64,000 bases of DNA, taken from Pseudolysobacter sp964466115. Its GTDB lineage: Bacteria > Pseudomonadota > Gammaproteobacteria > Xanthomonadales > Rhodanobacteraceae. The notes beneath the pieces were generated by a model, which was given only the letters and a program-made list of their open reading frames with translations, searched no databases and was not told where the DNA came from. Numbering within the stretch: the stretch's first letter is position 1; every line of letters starts with the position of its first letter. The stretch lies in assembly GCA_964466115.1 (NCBI GenBank), contig CAYXMH010000003.1:138411-202410 (forward strand), given 5' to 3'. The position numbers were made by a program, and so were the translations under genes. This document shows, one piece after another, positions 25,168 to 33,503 of the stretch.

Positions 25168-25878
25168 GTGCCAGGGTCCAAAGGTGTCTTGGCAACCAAT
25201 CGCTTACTAACAGCGTTGCCACGCAAAGATCGTCAACCGATGCTGGCCAATTGCGAGCAAGTTGAGCTTGCTTTTGCCGACATTCTTTTTGAAGCCGGAG
25301 CGCAGATTCATTACGCCTATTTTCCGATCGACAGTTTTGTTGCGCTGGTTGCCCCAATCGATAGTCACGCGAAACTGGAAGTGGGTTTGGTGGGTGACGA
25401 GGGCATGCTGGGAATTTCACTGCTGCTGGGGGTGAACGTTTCGCCGTTGCGGGCTCAGGTTCAGGGCCCAGGCTTGGCTTTACGGATGAAGGCAATCGTG
25501 TTTCGCGATGAGCTCAAACGGCGTCCCTCCGTGCAGCGGCTGTTAAATCGCTATTTGTATGTGTCGCGCAGTGAGTTGGCACAAACGGCCGCTTGCACGC
25601 ATTTTCATGTGGTCCAGGCACGGCTTGCGCGTTGGTTGTTAATGATCCACGATCGAGCGCATTCCGATGCGTTCCATCTTACCCATGAATCGATTGCGGT
25701 CATGTTGGGTGTGCGGCGCGTGGGTGTCACGCGAGCCGCTGGCGTTTTGAAAGAACAGCGACTGATTCGCTATAGCCGCGGGGCTATTACGATCGTTGAT
25801 CGCATTGGGCTTGAGGCGGCATCGTGTGTGTGTTATCGCAATGACAGGACCGTATATGAACGCATTTTGATGCAGTGA
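25168..25878 (+). CDS. Crp/Fnr-family transcriptional regulator (first paralogue)
   Basis: A 236-residue regulator with an N-terminal cyclic-nucleotide-binding-like beta barrel ('YFPIDSFVALVAPIDSHAKL', 'GDEGMLGISLLLG') and a C-terminal Crp-type winged helix ('THESIAVMLGVRRVGVTRAA'). It lacks the N-terminal cysteine cluster of Fnr. GTG at 25168 is the chosen start because AGGAG lies 7 bases upstream. The frame is open further up. The C-terminus contains LEAASCVCY, nearly identical to LEAASCECY in the second paralogue at 27581. It probably controls the neighbouring small stress or membrane genes and itself through the palindromes upstream. Confidence 0.9.
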   Translation: MPGSKGVLATNRLLTALPRKDRQPMLANCEQVELAFADILFEAGAQIHYAYFPIDSFVALVAPIDSHAKLEVGLVGDEGMLGISLLLGVNVSPLRAQVQGPGLALRMKAIVFRDELKRRPSVQRLLNRYLYVSRSELAQTAACTHFHVVQARLARWLLMIHDRAHSDAFHLTHESIAVMLGVRRVGVTRAAGVLKEQRLIRYSRGAITIVDRIGLEAASCVCYRNDRTVYERILMQ

Positions 25879-25894
25879 GTACGGATTTGGCTGA

Positions 25895-26215
25895 TCAATC
25901 GTCGGCATCAAGCTTGGTGGTTCGTGATGCCATTGGCAGGTAGGCAAGCAGCGCCCCGATCAATGCGGGGCCGAACGCAGACCGCGCCAACCAAGCACTA
26001 CTGCCCAATAGGGCCGCGCCCACACGCGACCAATGCCGTGGTGGAACCGTGGCGATAGCATAACCTGCGAGCAGGCCGCCACCGAGCAGGAGTGCAAGCC
26101 GACACCGCGCCAAACGGACATACCATGGTTGCCAATGCGCAGACAATTTGGTTTGCGCTAATTCCAATTCCATGCGTGCTTGGCGCACTCGTTGTTGTGC
26201 ATTTATGTGGCTCAT
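25895..26215 (-). CDS. Hypothetical membrane protein (YqjK-like architecture)
   Basis: A 106-residue protein: a charged N-terminal helix (NAQQRVRQARMELELAQTKL), then two hydrophobic stretches ('LALLLGGGLLAGYAIATVPP' and a later 'SAFGPALIGALLAYLP') and a charged tail. Size, layout and position downstream of a YqjD-like gene recall YqjK of the enterobacterial yqjD-yqjE-yqjK set. No sequence motif confirms this, and a yqjE gene is missing between them. Confidence 0.65.
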   Translation of the reverse strand: MSHINAQQRVRQARMELELAQTKLSAHWQPWYVRLARCRLALLLGGGLLAGYAIATVPPRHWSRVGAALLGSSAWLARSAFGPALIGALLAYLPMASRTTKLDADD

Positions 26216-26311
26216 GACACGTCCTCCATTACGCGTAGCGGTCTTACAGGAGACGCGGTTATGTCGTCTGCACGGGTACTCAGCGTCGCATCGCCTGATC
26301 TACCGTTCTGG

Positions 26312-26590
26312 TTAACGGCGCAATAAACGCGCGATAACAATGCCGGCCGCCACAGCGATACCAACCGTTGCGAGCGGGTGCAAACGCGCCTGCGCGGATA
26401 GTTCGCCACTCATTTGCTTGGCGTTGCCGAGAAAGCGGTTACCAAGATCGCGCAACTGCTCTTCCAGCATGCTGACTTTGGAGTCCATTGCTGCGGCACC
26501 ATTTGCGAGCTTGTTTGCCCCAACTTGGATTTGCTCTTCCAGGCTATCAGCGCCATCCTGGATTTTCGTCGTAATTGGTTTGGTGTTCAT
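26312..26590 (-). CDS. DUF883 / ElaB-YqjD family membrane-anchored protein
   Basis: A 92-residue protein. An amphipathic N-terminal region (ITTKIQDGADSLEEQIQVGA) is followed by a C-terminal transmembrane helix 'LATVGIAVAAGIVIARLLRR', the layout of the ElaB/YqjD family, which tethers ribosomes to the inner membrane in stationary phase in Escherichia coli. ATG 26590 is preferred because AAAGGACTC lies just upstream. A longer in-frame reading adds 27 unlikely residues. Confidence 0.85.
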   Translation of the reverse strand: MNTKPITTKIQDGADSLEEQIQVGANKLANGAAAMDSKVSMLEEQLRDLGNRFLGNAKQMSGELSAQARLHPLATVGIAVAAGIVIARLLRR

Positions 26591-26687
26591 AGAGAGTCCT
26601 TTATGGGTAAATAATCGATATGCAGCAGTAACCTCTGCGTGAAGTTGTCGCGCACTGCGGTTAACGGGCATCGTGGCGTATCAGAGA

Positions 26688-26906
26688 CTAAGGTTTTACC
26701 CGCACGAGCAACACAAGTGTGCCCAATATAATCGCACCGGCTCCGGCCCACCTCGGGATATTGATCGTCTGATCATCTTTTACCGATAGCTCAACCGGCC
26801 CGATCTGTGTTGTGTGCGTTTCCTTTGTGTAGGTGAAGCTGCCGTAGGCCAATGCGAATAAACCGCCTACGATCAGTGCTAGCGCCGTTACCTTGAATGG
26901 GTTCAT
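26688..26906 (-). CDS. Conserved small membrane protein, function unknown
   Basis: A 72-residue protein with two hydrophobic helices ('VTALALIVGGLFALAYGSFT' and 'WAGAGAIILGTLVLLVRVKP') around a polar loop 'KETHTTQIGPVELSVKDDQT'. The ATG at 26906 lies 22 bases after the glycine-zipper gene on the same strand, so co-transcription is likely. I do not recognise a named family with certainty. Confidence 0.75.
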   Translation of the reverse strand: MNPFKVTALALIVGGLFALAYGSFTYTKETHTTQIGPVELSVKDDQTINIPRWAGAGAIILGTLVLLVRVKP

Positions 26907-26928
26907 TTCTTCTGTCCTATCTAAAATG

Positions 26929-27396
26929 TTATCGCTGCGGTTGTACGTAACCGTCTTCGACCACAACACGATCGCCGCTGCGTAGTCCGTTTGAGGTGTC
27001 TTGGTCGTAGGTATAGATGCGCCCACCGTCCATGCGTACGCTGATTCGATACGCTTCGTAGTGACGGCGATGATTGCTTTCGACGTTGTGACCAACAGCC
27101 CCGCCAGCAACGGCACCCACAATGGTTGCGGCTGTCCGCCCATCGCCTCTGCCCACTTGATTACCTAGCGCGCCACCGACGACGGCACCGAGTATCGTTC
27201 CGCCACCGAAGTGCTTATTGCGATCGCGGATATGTTCGATGCTGCGGACAGTCCCACAGTTATCACAACGCTCATAATGGTGACTGTACTCGTAGTCGTC
27301 TTGGTGCCGGGCTTGAGCCGATGTAGTGATCGCCATGCTGGTTAATGCTAGGGCGATGCCATTAGCGATCATCAATTTACGCATTAGGGTACTCAT
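26929..27396 (-). CDS. Glycine-zipper 2TM outer-membrane-type protein
   Basis: A 155-residue exported protein. The signal peptide is MRKLMIANGIALALTSMAIT... with ...AQA near residue 29. The glycine zipper 'GGGTILGAVVGGALGNQVGR' plus 'TIVGAVAGGAVGHNVE' resembles the rickettsial 17-kDa antigen/SlyB family. A C-terminal SH3-like stretch ends in 'GDRVVVEDGYVQPQR'. The ATG at 27396 has GGAG 8 to 11 bases upstream. It is divergent from the second Crp/Fnr gene, sharing a region with one palindromic motif. Confidence 0.85.
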   Translation of the reverse strand: MSTLMRKLMIANGIALALTSMAITTSAQARHQDDYEYSHHYERCDNCGTVRSIEHIRDRNKHFGGGTILGAVVGGALGNQVGRGDGRTAATIVGAVAGGAVGHNVESNHRRHYEAYRISVRMDGGRIYTYDQDTSNGLRSGDRVVVEDGYVQPQR

Positions 27397-27522
27397 AGAA
27401 ATTCTCCAAATTAGTGAAATGTTCATCGTTGCTAAATACGCGCAAATAAGACACTGAACGTCCAATTGCAGTATGGGAAATGCATGATTCGGCAAATATA
27501 GGCTGAATCGACCTGTTGTTCG

Positions 27523-27536
27523 GTACGCCAGCGCAC
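27523..27536. promoter_or_regulatory. Palindromic operator candidate, site 3
   Basis: GTACGCCAGCGCAC, 44 bases before the ATG of the second Crp/Fnr gene and about 127 bases before the glycine-zipper gene. Together with its right flank it matches site 1 at 16 of 20 positions (GTACGC.A.CG.ACATA.GC). Confidence 0.6.
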
Positions 27537-27580
27537 ATAAGCGGTACTATCGTTATCATTCGCTTCACGTAAACGCACCT

Positions 27581-28306
27581 ATGCCCACACAAACCACTCC
27601 CGATCCATTGCAGAATCATCTGTTGGCAGCATTGCCCGCGGCTAGTTGGAAGCGCCTAATTCCGCATCTTAAATGCGTGCCTTTGCGACTGGGTGAGATC
27701 GTTTACGAATCCGGCAAGCAATTACGGAATATCTATTTTCCGACCACCTGTATTGTGTCTTTGCTTTACGTGCTGGAAAACGGATCGTCGGCCGAGATTG
27801 CCATTGTCGGTAACGAAGGGGTGGTTGGGGTTTCGCTATTTATGGGTGGAGAAACCACGACGAGCCGCGCGGTGGTGCAAAGCGCCGGTATTGCTTTCCG
27901 CTTACCGGGGCGCCTTTTGAAAGAGGAATTCGCCCGCGCGGAATCCATGCAGCATTTGTTGCTGCGCTACACGCAAGCCCTGATCACTCAGATGTCGCAA
28001 ACCGCCGTATGCAATCGCCATCATTCGATCGATCAGCAGTTCTGCCGCTGGTTGCTATTAAGTCTTGATCGGTTGCCGTCGAACGAATTGACGATGACCC
28101 AGGAATTGATTGCGAACATGCTCGGTGTGCGTCGCGAGGGTGTGACTGCGGCGGCGGGAAAGCTTCAAGCCGCAGGGATCATTCGTTACAACCGCGGCCA
28201 CATCACCGTCATCAATCGCCCCCGATTGGAAGCCGCATCGTGCGAGTGCTATGACGTGGTCAAGCGAGAATTCGCGCGGTTGCTGCCGGATATTATCGCA
28301 ACTTGA
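27581..28306 (+). CDS. Crp/Fnr-family transcriptional regulator (second paralogue)
   Basis: A 241-residue paralogue of the regulator at 25168. The sensor barrel shows 'YFPTTCIVSLLYVLENGSSA' and 'GNEGVVGVSLFMGGE', and the winged helix 'TQELIANMLGVRREGVTAAA' followed by IIRYNRGHITVINRPRLEAA. There is no Fnr-type N-terminal cysteine cluster. The two proteins bracket the small-protein cluster at 24.5-27.4 kb and carry the same upstream palindrome, which suggests autoregulation and cross-regulation. The ligand is unknown. Confidence 0.9.
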   Translation: MPTQTTPDPLQNHLLAALPAASWKRLIPHLKCVPLRLGEIVYESGKQLRNIYFPTTCIVSLLYVLENGSSAEIAIVGNEGVVGVSLFMGGETTTSRAVVQSAGIAFRLPGRLLKEEFARAESMQHLLLRYTQALITQMSQTAVCNRHHSIDQQFCRWLLLSLDRLPSNELTMTQELIANMLGVRREGVTAAAGKLQAAGIIRYNRGHITVINRPRLEAASCECYDVVKREFARLLPDIIAT

Positions 28307-28395
28307 TAAGGGCCTGCGGTATGGTGACTTTCCACCAATCCCCCAACCTGTGACAGTCGGTTATGCTATGCGCTTGACCATCCGGGGACTTATCC

Positions 28396-30798
28396 ATGCG
28401 CCACCTTTTGCTTAGCGTCAGCACCGCTCTGCTTTGTTTTGCAACCGCACCGGCACACGCGGCACTGACACTTGAAACGATTATGGCCGATCCGGATTGG
28501 ATTGGGCCCCCGGTAGAGCAGCCGTACTGGTCGGTCAATGGCACCGCGGTTTATTACCAATTGAAACGCAGCGGTAGTGCGATCCGCGATTTGCATCGCT
28601 TGCAATTGACCAATGGTGATGACCAGGTGATCGATGGCGCGGCCATGGCCTTAAGTGACGGCCGTGATGCCGTGTTTGATACGGCACACCATAATGGCGC
28701 ATTCATTCGCAACGGCGATGTGTTCGTGCGAGAGCTGGCCAACGGGACCTTGCGCCAAATCACCCGCACGCCGCAGGAAGAAGCGGCCCCGCAATTTTCG
28801 GCGGATGGCCGTTCGCTGCAATTTCATGTCGGCAATGATTGGTATGTGCACGATCTGGCCAGTGGCGTAACGGCGCCGCTTGCGATCGTGAAGCTCGAAA
28901 AAGATCCGACGGATAAGAAACCCGATGCACTGCGCGATTTGCAATTGCATTGGTTCAGCACCCTTAAGCAGGCACACGATGACACTGATGCGGCACGGCA
29001 TCATGCTGAGGATTTGCAACGTGCTGATCCCACCCGTGCGCCATTGCCGTTTTTTATCGATGACGATATTCAAATCGCCGATAGCGCGGCGTCGCCGAAC
29101 GGCCGTTGGTTGCTGCTGGTGACCACACCCAAAGCTTACGAGGCGGGCAAAGTCGGCAAGCTAACGCGTTACGTTACCGAGTCCGGCTACGAAGAATTCG
29201 AGGATGAGCGCACTCGCGTAGGGCGCAGTGATCCGGCGCCGCATTCGTTGCTGTTGCTTGATTTGGAAAAGCATGAAAAGTTTGCGTTGGCGTATTCGAG
29301 TTTGCCAGGCATTAAAGACGATCCGTTGAAATCGATCCGTGAAAAAAATCTCAAGCCAGAGGAAAAAACGAAAGACGCTAAGAAGAATGAGACGTCTAAG
29401 GACAAAAATAAAAAGCCCGAAGCAAAAGAGCGTTTGTTACAAGTGGTAGGCAGTGCTTGGTCACGCGACGGTATGAATCTCGCATTGGAATTGCGCGCGA
29501 ATGACAATAAGGATCGTTGGATCGCGACGGTCGATTTCAGTAAGCATGCACTCGAGCCCCAGCATCGTTTAACCGATCCTGCATGGATCAACTGGAACAA
29601 CAACGAATTCGGTTGGGAGAACGACAACCGCAGCTTGTGGTATTTGTCGGAAGAATCCGGTTATTCGCATTTGTATGCGCGCACCTTAGGCGATAAGCAA
29701 GCCAAGGTGCTGACGCAAGGCAGATTCGAAATTTCGCAACCGACGCTCGATCGCGAGGGCCGTTTCTTCTATGCCCGAACGAATCGCGAACAGCCCTATG
29801 CCTATGATGTGTACCGCGTGCCGGTTACGGGTGGAGAGTTGCAACGCGTGACGCAACTGCAAGGCGTGGAAAATTTCGCGCTATCTCCCGATGGCAAACA
29901 ATTACTGGTTAGCCATTCGGCCAGCTATATCCCGGTACAGTTGTCACTGCAACCAAGCGATGGTAGCAATGCAGCGAAAGCGTTGACGGATACCCGCAGT
30001 GCAAACTTCAAGGCGATGAGCTGGCTGCAGCCTGAAATAATCGCAGTGCCTTCGACGCACACCAAACAACCCATTTACGCGAAGTATTATCAAGCGAGAA
30101 GCTTCGACTCCGCGAAAACGCACCCCGCCGTCATTTTTGTGCACGGTGCCGGGTATCTGCAAAACACCATCTTGAGTTATCCGCATTATTTTCGCGAGCA
30201 GATGTTCCATCAGCTGTTGACCGAGCACGGCTATGTCGTATTGGACATGGACTATCGCGCATCGGAAGGCTATGGTCGCGATTGGCGCACGGCGATCTAT
30301 CGCCAGATGGGCCATCCGGAATTGGAAGATCTGCTCGATGGCAAGGCCTGGCTAGTCAAAAACCACCATGTCGATCCGAAACGCGTTGGTATTTACGGCG
30401 GTTCGTACGGCGGCTTTATGACCTTGATGGCCTTGTTCCGCGCACCCGATGAGTTTGCCGTCGGCGCGGCATTACGGCCAGTGACCGATTGGAGTCAATA
30501 CAACCACGAATACAGCGCCAATATCCTCAATACTCCGCAGATCGATCCGGAAGCCTATCAAACCAGCTCACCGCTGGAATACGCTGCTGGGTTAAAACAT
30601 CCGCTGCTGATCTGTCACGGTGTAATCGACGACAACGTATTCTTCGCCGATTCAATCCGTCTATATCAACGTTTAATAGAGTTGCACAAAGACAATTTCG
30701 AGATATCGCCATATCCGTTGGATCGCCACGCGTTCAGCCACGCCGATTCATGGCTCGACGAATACAAACGCATCTATAAATTATTTGAGACCATGTAG
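28396..30798 (+). CDS. S9-family prolyl oligopeptidase / dipeptidyl peptidase-like, secreted
   Basis: An 800-residue exported peptidase. The signal peptide is MRHLLLSVSTALLCFATAPA. A beta-propeller region ('RQITRTPQEEAAPQFSADGR', 'FALSPDGKQLLVSHSASYIP') leads to a C-terminal alpha/beta hydrolase. The nucleophile is S670 in YGGSYGGF, the acid D745 (GVIDDNVF) and the histidine H778 (DRHAFSH). A lysine-rich insert at about 315-345 ('KPEEKTKDAKKNETSKDKNK') is unusual and looks like a flexible loop. It would cleave peptides, possibly after proline, in the periplasm. Its TAG stop is the GTAG end of a REP element. Confidence 0.93.
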   Translation: MRHLLLSVSTALLCFATAPAHAALTLETIMADPDWIGPPVEQPYWSVNGTAVYYQLKRSGSAIRDLHRLQLTNGDDQVIDGAAMALSDGRDAVFDTAHHNGAFIRNGDVFVRELANGTLRQITRTPQEEAAPQFSADGRSLQFHVGNDWYVHDLASGVTAPLAIVKLEKDPTDKKPDALRDLQLHWFSTLKQAHDDTDAARHHAEDLQRADPTRAPLPFFIDDDIQIADSAASPNGRWLLLVTTPKAYEAGKVGKLTRYVTESGYEEFEDERTRVGRSDPAPHSLLLLDLEKHEKFALAYSSLPGIKDDPLKSIREKNLKPEEKTKDAKKNETSKDKNKKPEAKERLLQVVGSAWSRDGMNLALELRANDNKDRWIATVDFSKHALEPQHRLTDPAWINWNNNEFGWENDNRSLWYLSEESGYSHLYARTLGDKQAKVLTQGRFEISQPTLDREGRFFYARTNREQPYAYDVYRVPVTGGELQRVTQLQGVENFALSPDGKQLLVSHSASYIPVQLSLQPSDGSNAAKALTDTRSANFKAMSWLQPEIIAVPSTHTKQPIYAKYYQARSFDSAKTHPAVIFVHGAGYLQNTILSYPHYFREQMFHQLLTEHGYVVLDMDYRASEGYGRDWRTAIYRQMGHPELEDLLDGKAWLVKNHHVDPKRVGIYGGSYGGFMTLMALFRAPDEFAVGAALRPVTDWSQYNHEYSANILNTPQIDPEAYQTSSPLEYAAGLKHPLLICHGVIDDNVFFADSIRLYQRLIELHKDNFEISPYPLDRHAFSHADSWLDEYKRIYKLFETM

Positions 30799-30860
30799 GG
30801 TGGGCTTTAGTCCATCGCTTTACTGCCGAAATCATTCCGGTGGGCTAAAGCCCACCCTAT
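30795..30860. repeat. Paired REP spanning the stop codons of two convergent genes
   Basis: GTAGGGTGGGCTTTAG at the left and CTAAAGCCCACCCTA at the right are inverted copies of the GTAG-type REP. The left TAG (30796-30798) is the stop of the S9 peptidase and the right CTA (30857-30859) is the stop of yceH on the other strand. Confidence 0.85.
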
Positions 30861-31546
30861 GCATCGCTGCGCGGCGATATCGTTTGACGCAACTCCGTCA
30901 GTTCGTTTCGTAAGTTTTCAACCACTATTTCCAAATGCTCGATCCGATCGGCAAGTTCTTTATTCGGCGCACTGTCGTGTGAGCCGACCACGTTCGTTTT
31001 TCTTTCAATCAGGTCCGCTGCCGACACCGGCCCACACAGCAAATGCATATAGCGATCTTCCCGCTGCCCGCTAGCGCGACCGATGCGTACCACCAAAGCC
31101 GGCGCGCGTTCGCTAAGCCGCTCCAAGGTGTAGCGCACTTCGTCCAAATTCGGAAATTGTGATAAACGTTCGGTTCGAGTGAAAAGCTCACTCAAGGTTT
31201 GCGGGCCGCGCAGCAGCAAGGCACATAATAATGCGCGTTGCGGCGGCGTAATCCGGTAAATCGCATCGATGCGGTGTTCATAGCGCAAAGCACGCGAGGC
31301 ATCGACCACCTTGATCAGGCCGCGGCCTTCCATTTGCCGCAACGTGTGACCGACCGTGCCGGGCTCGAGATTCATCAGCGGTTCGCGATTGGTTTTCTGA
31401 TTGCAAGCGATGACGATGGCGTTTAAGGTCAGCGGATACACTTCCGGCGTGGTTGCGGCTTTTTCAATCAAGCAGCCTAAGATTCGCGCTTCGATATCGC
31501 TAAGCTGCAATAGATTTTCGCCGGCATCGGTTGAGTTATTGTCCAC
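30857..31546 (-). CDS. yceH: YceH family protein (UPF0502/DUF480)
   Basis: A 229-residue member of the YceH family, two winged-helix domains and a C-terminal coiled coil. 'LSDIEARILGCLIEKAATTP' and 'YPLTLNAIVIACNQKTNREP' are the hallmark N-terminal motifs, and 'LRGPQTLSELFTRTERLSQF' belongs to the second domain. The coiled coil is 'LADRIEHLEIVVENLRNELT'. The family is thought to be regulatory, but its target is unknown. It is divergent from the oxidoreductase operon at 31680. Confidence 0.95.
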   Translation of the reverse strand: MDNNSTDAGENLLQLSDIEARILGCLIEKAATTPEVYPLTLNAIVIACNQKTNREPLMNLEPGTVGHTLRQMEGRGLIKVVDASRALRYEHRIDAIYRITPPQRALLCALLLRGPQTLSELFTRTERLSQFPNLDEVRYTLERLSERAPALVVRIGRASGQREDRYMHLLCGPVSAADLIERKTNVVGSHDSAPNKELADRIEHLEIVVENLRNELTELRQTISPRSDA

Positions 31547-31679
31547 GTATAGGCTCCTGTTTAGCGCGCTATCTTACTCCTGCCTGCATTGATCTTGATT
31601 GCACCCTTTTCTTAACGTGATCTAACGCATAGACTTCAGGAAATAAATTCAAGCGGCACTGACAACGGGAGAGGGCAGC

Positions 31680-33503
31680 GTGCAACCGACCGATATCCGC
31701 AAACCGGACTACTTCCACAAAGTCGTCGATTGCCAATGGGCTTGCCCGGCGCATACGCCAGTTCCCGAGTACATTCGTTTGATTGCCGCCGGACGCTATT
31801 CCGATGCCTATATGATCAATTGGGCATCGAATGTGTTCCCGGGCATTCTCGGGCGTACCTGCGATCGGCCCTGCGAGCCGGCTTGCCGGCGCGGTCGGGT
31901 TGAGGAAAACAACGGCGAAAAACCGGAACCAGTGGCGATTTGCCGACTTAAGCGCGTTGCCGCCGATAACAAAGACGATATTCAACATCGGCTGCCGAAA
32001 CCCGGCAAACCGAATGGCAAGCGCATTGCTTGCGTTGGTGCGGGGCCGGCATCGCTCACCGTGGCTCGGGATCTCGCGCCACTGGGCTATCACGTGGTGG
32101 TGTACGACGCCGACCCCAAAGCCGGCGGCTTTATGCGCACGCAAGTGCCGCGGTTTCGTTTGCCGGAATCGGTGATTGATGAGGAAACCGGTTATATCCT
32201 TAATCTTGGCGTCGAATTTCGCGGCGGATCACGCGTGGATTCGCTAAAAGCCTTATTGAGCGAAGGCTACGACGCTGTCTTTGTTGGATCCGGCGCACCG
32301 CGTGGGCGCGATTTGGATTTACCGGGTCGCCACGAAGCCGCAAAAAACATTCACATCGGCATCGATTGGTTATCGTCGGTCTCGTTCGGGCACATCACTC
32401 AAATAGGCCGGCGCGTGATTGTGCTTGGTGGTGGTAATACGGCGATGGATTGCTGCCGTTCTTCGCGCCGCTTGGGTGGCGAGGACGTCAAAGTGATCGT
32501 GCGTTCCGGCTTTGAGGAAATGAAAGCCTCTCCGTGGGAAAAAGAAGACGCGATTCACGAAGACATCCCGATCTTGAATTATTTCGTTCCGAAATCCTTC
32601 GTGCACGAAAACGGCAAATTGACCGGGATGACGTTTGAAAAAGTGAAGGCGCAGTTCGATGCGAAGGGTCGGCGTACGCTGGTCCCCACCGGCGAAGCAG
32701 ATGCATTCTTTGAATGCGATGATGTACTGATTGCTGTCGGCCAAGAGAACGCCTTCCCGTGGATTGAGCGCGATATCGGTTTGACTTTCGATGAATGGGG
32801 CATGCCGATCGTGGATACAACGACGATGCGGTCCACAATCCCCAATGTGTTTTTCGGAGGCGATGCGGCGTTTGGTCCTAAAAACATCATCTGGGCCGTG
32901 GCGCACGGGCATGAGGCGGCGATTTCGATTGATAAATTCCTAAGCGGCGAAGAGATAAGCGATCGCCCCGATCCGCTGTTCAATCTCGTTTCCCAGAAAA
33001 TGGGCATTCATGAATGGAGTTACGATAACGACGTTTCTCCGGATGAGCGCTACAAAGTACCGTTAGCAGAAAAAGAAAAAACGCTTAAAAGCATCAAAAT
33101 GGAAGTGGAGCTTGGATTTGATGCAAAAACCGCATGGAAAGAAGCGCAGCGCTGCTTGAATTGCGATGTGCAAACCGTATTCGCAAAAGACGCCTGCATC
33201 GAATGCGATGCGTGTGTCGATATCTGTCCGATGGATTGCATCAGCTTTACCGGAAACGATGAAGAGCCCTTATTACGCCAGCATCTAACGGCGCCAGCAT
33301 TGAACCTTACCCAAGATTTGTACGTTTCTGGGGCACTTAAAACCGGGCGCGTGATGGTAAAAGACGAAGACGTTTGCTTGCATTGTGGGTTATGCGCAGA
33401 GCGTTGTCCGACCGGTGCTTGGGATATGCAGAAATCGTTGCTGGAGTTGACTCAAGCAGGCCCAGGCTGTCGCAACAAAAAAACCGAGAGGGTTGCCGCG
33501 TGA
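31680..33503 (+). CDS. GltD-like FAD/NAD(P) oxidoreductase with C-terminal 2[4Fe-4S] ferredoxin domain
   Basis: A 607-residue protein starting at GTG 31680. The N-terminal cysteine region ('WACPAHTPVPEYIRLIAAGR', RTCDRPCEPACRRG) resembles the glutamate synthase small subunit. The FAD motif CVGAGPASLTVARDL is near 118, and a NAD(P) motif 'VIVLGGGNTAMDCCRSSRRL' follows. Two [4Fe-4S] ferredoxin motifs close the chain, from C506 (CIECDACVDIC) and C566 (CLHCGLCAERC). It should transfer electrons between NAD(P)H and the 2-oxoacid oxidoreductase encoded downstream, whose GTG overlaps this stop (GTGA). Confidence 0.92.
   Translation: MQPTDIRKPDYFHKVVDCQWACPAHTPVPEYIRLIAAGRYSDAYMINWASNVFPGILGRTCDRPCEPACRRGRVEENNGEKPEPVAICRLKRVAADNKDDIQHRLPKPGKPNGKRIACVGAGPASLTVARDLAPLGYHVVVYDADPKAGGFMRTQVPRFRLPESVIDEETGYILNLGVEFRGGSRVDSLKALLSEGYDAVFVGSGAPRGRDLDLPGRHEAAKNIHIGIDWLSSVSFGHITQIGRRVIVLGGGNTAMDCCRSSRRLGGEDVKVIVRSGFEEMKASPWEKEDAIHEDIPILNYFVPKSFVHENGKLTGMTFEKVKAQFDAKGRRTLVPTGEADAFFECDDVLIAVGQENAFPWIERDIGLTFDEWGMPIVDTTTMRSTIPNVFFGGDAAFGPKNIIWAVAHGHEAAISIDKFLSGEEISDRPDPLFNLVSQKMGIHEWSYDNDVSPDERYKVPLAEKEKTLKSIKMEVELGFDAKTAWKEAQRCLNCDVQTVFAKDACIECDACVDICPMDCISFTGNDEEPLLRQHLTAPALNLTQDLYVSGALKTGRVMVKDEDVCLHCGLCAERCPTGAWDMQKSLLELTQAGPGCRNKKTERVAA

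Noticed and set aside
26212..26409. A small frame that could be the missing yqjE
   Set aside because: It overlaps both neighbours, is rich in Arg and Cys and has no membrane helices, unlike YqjE.
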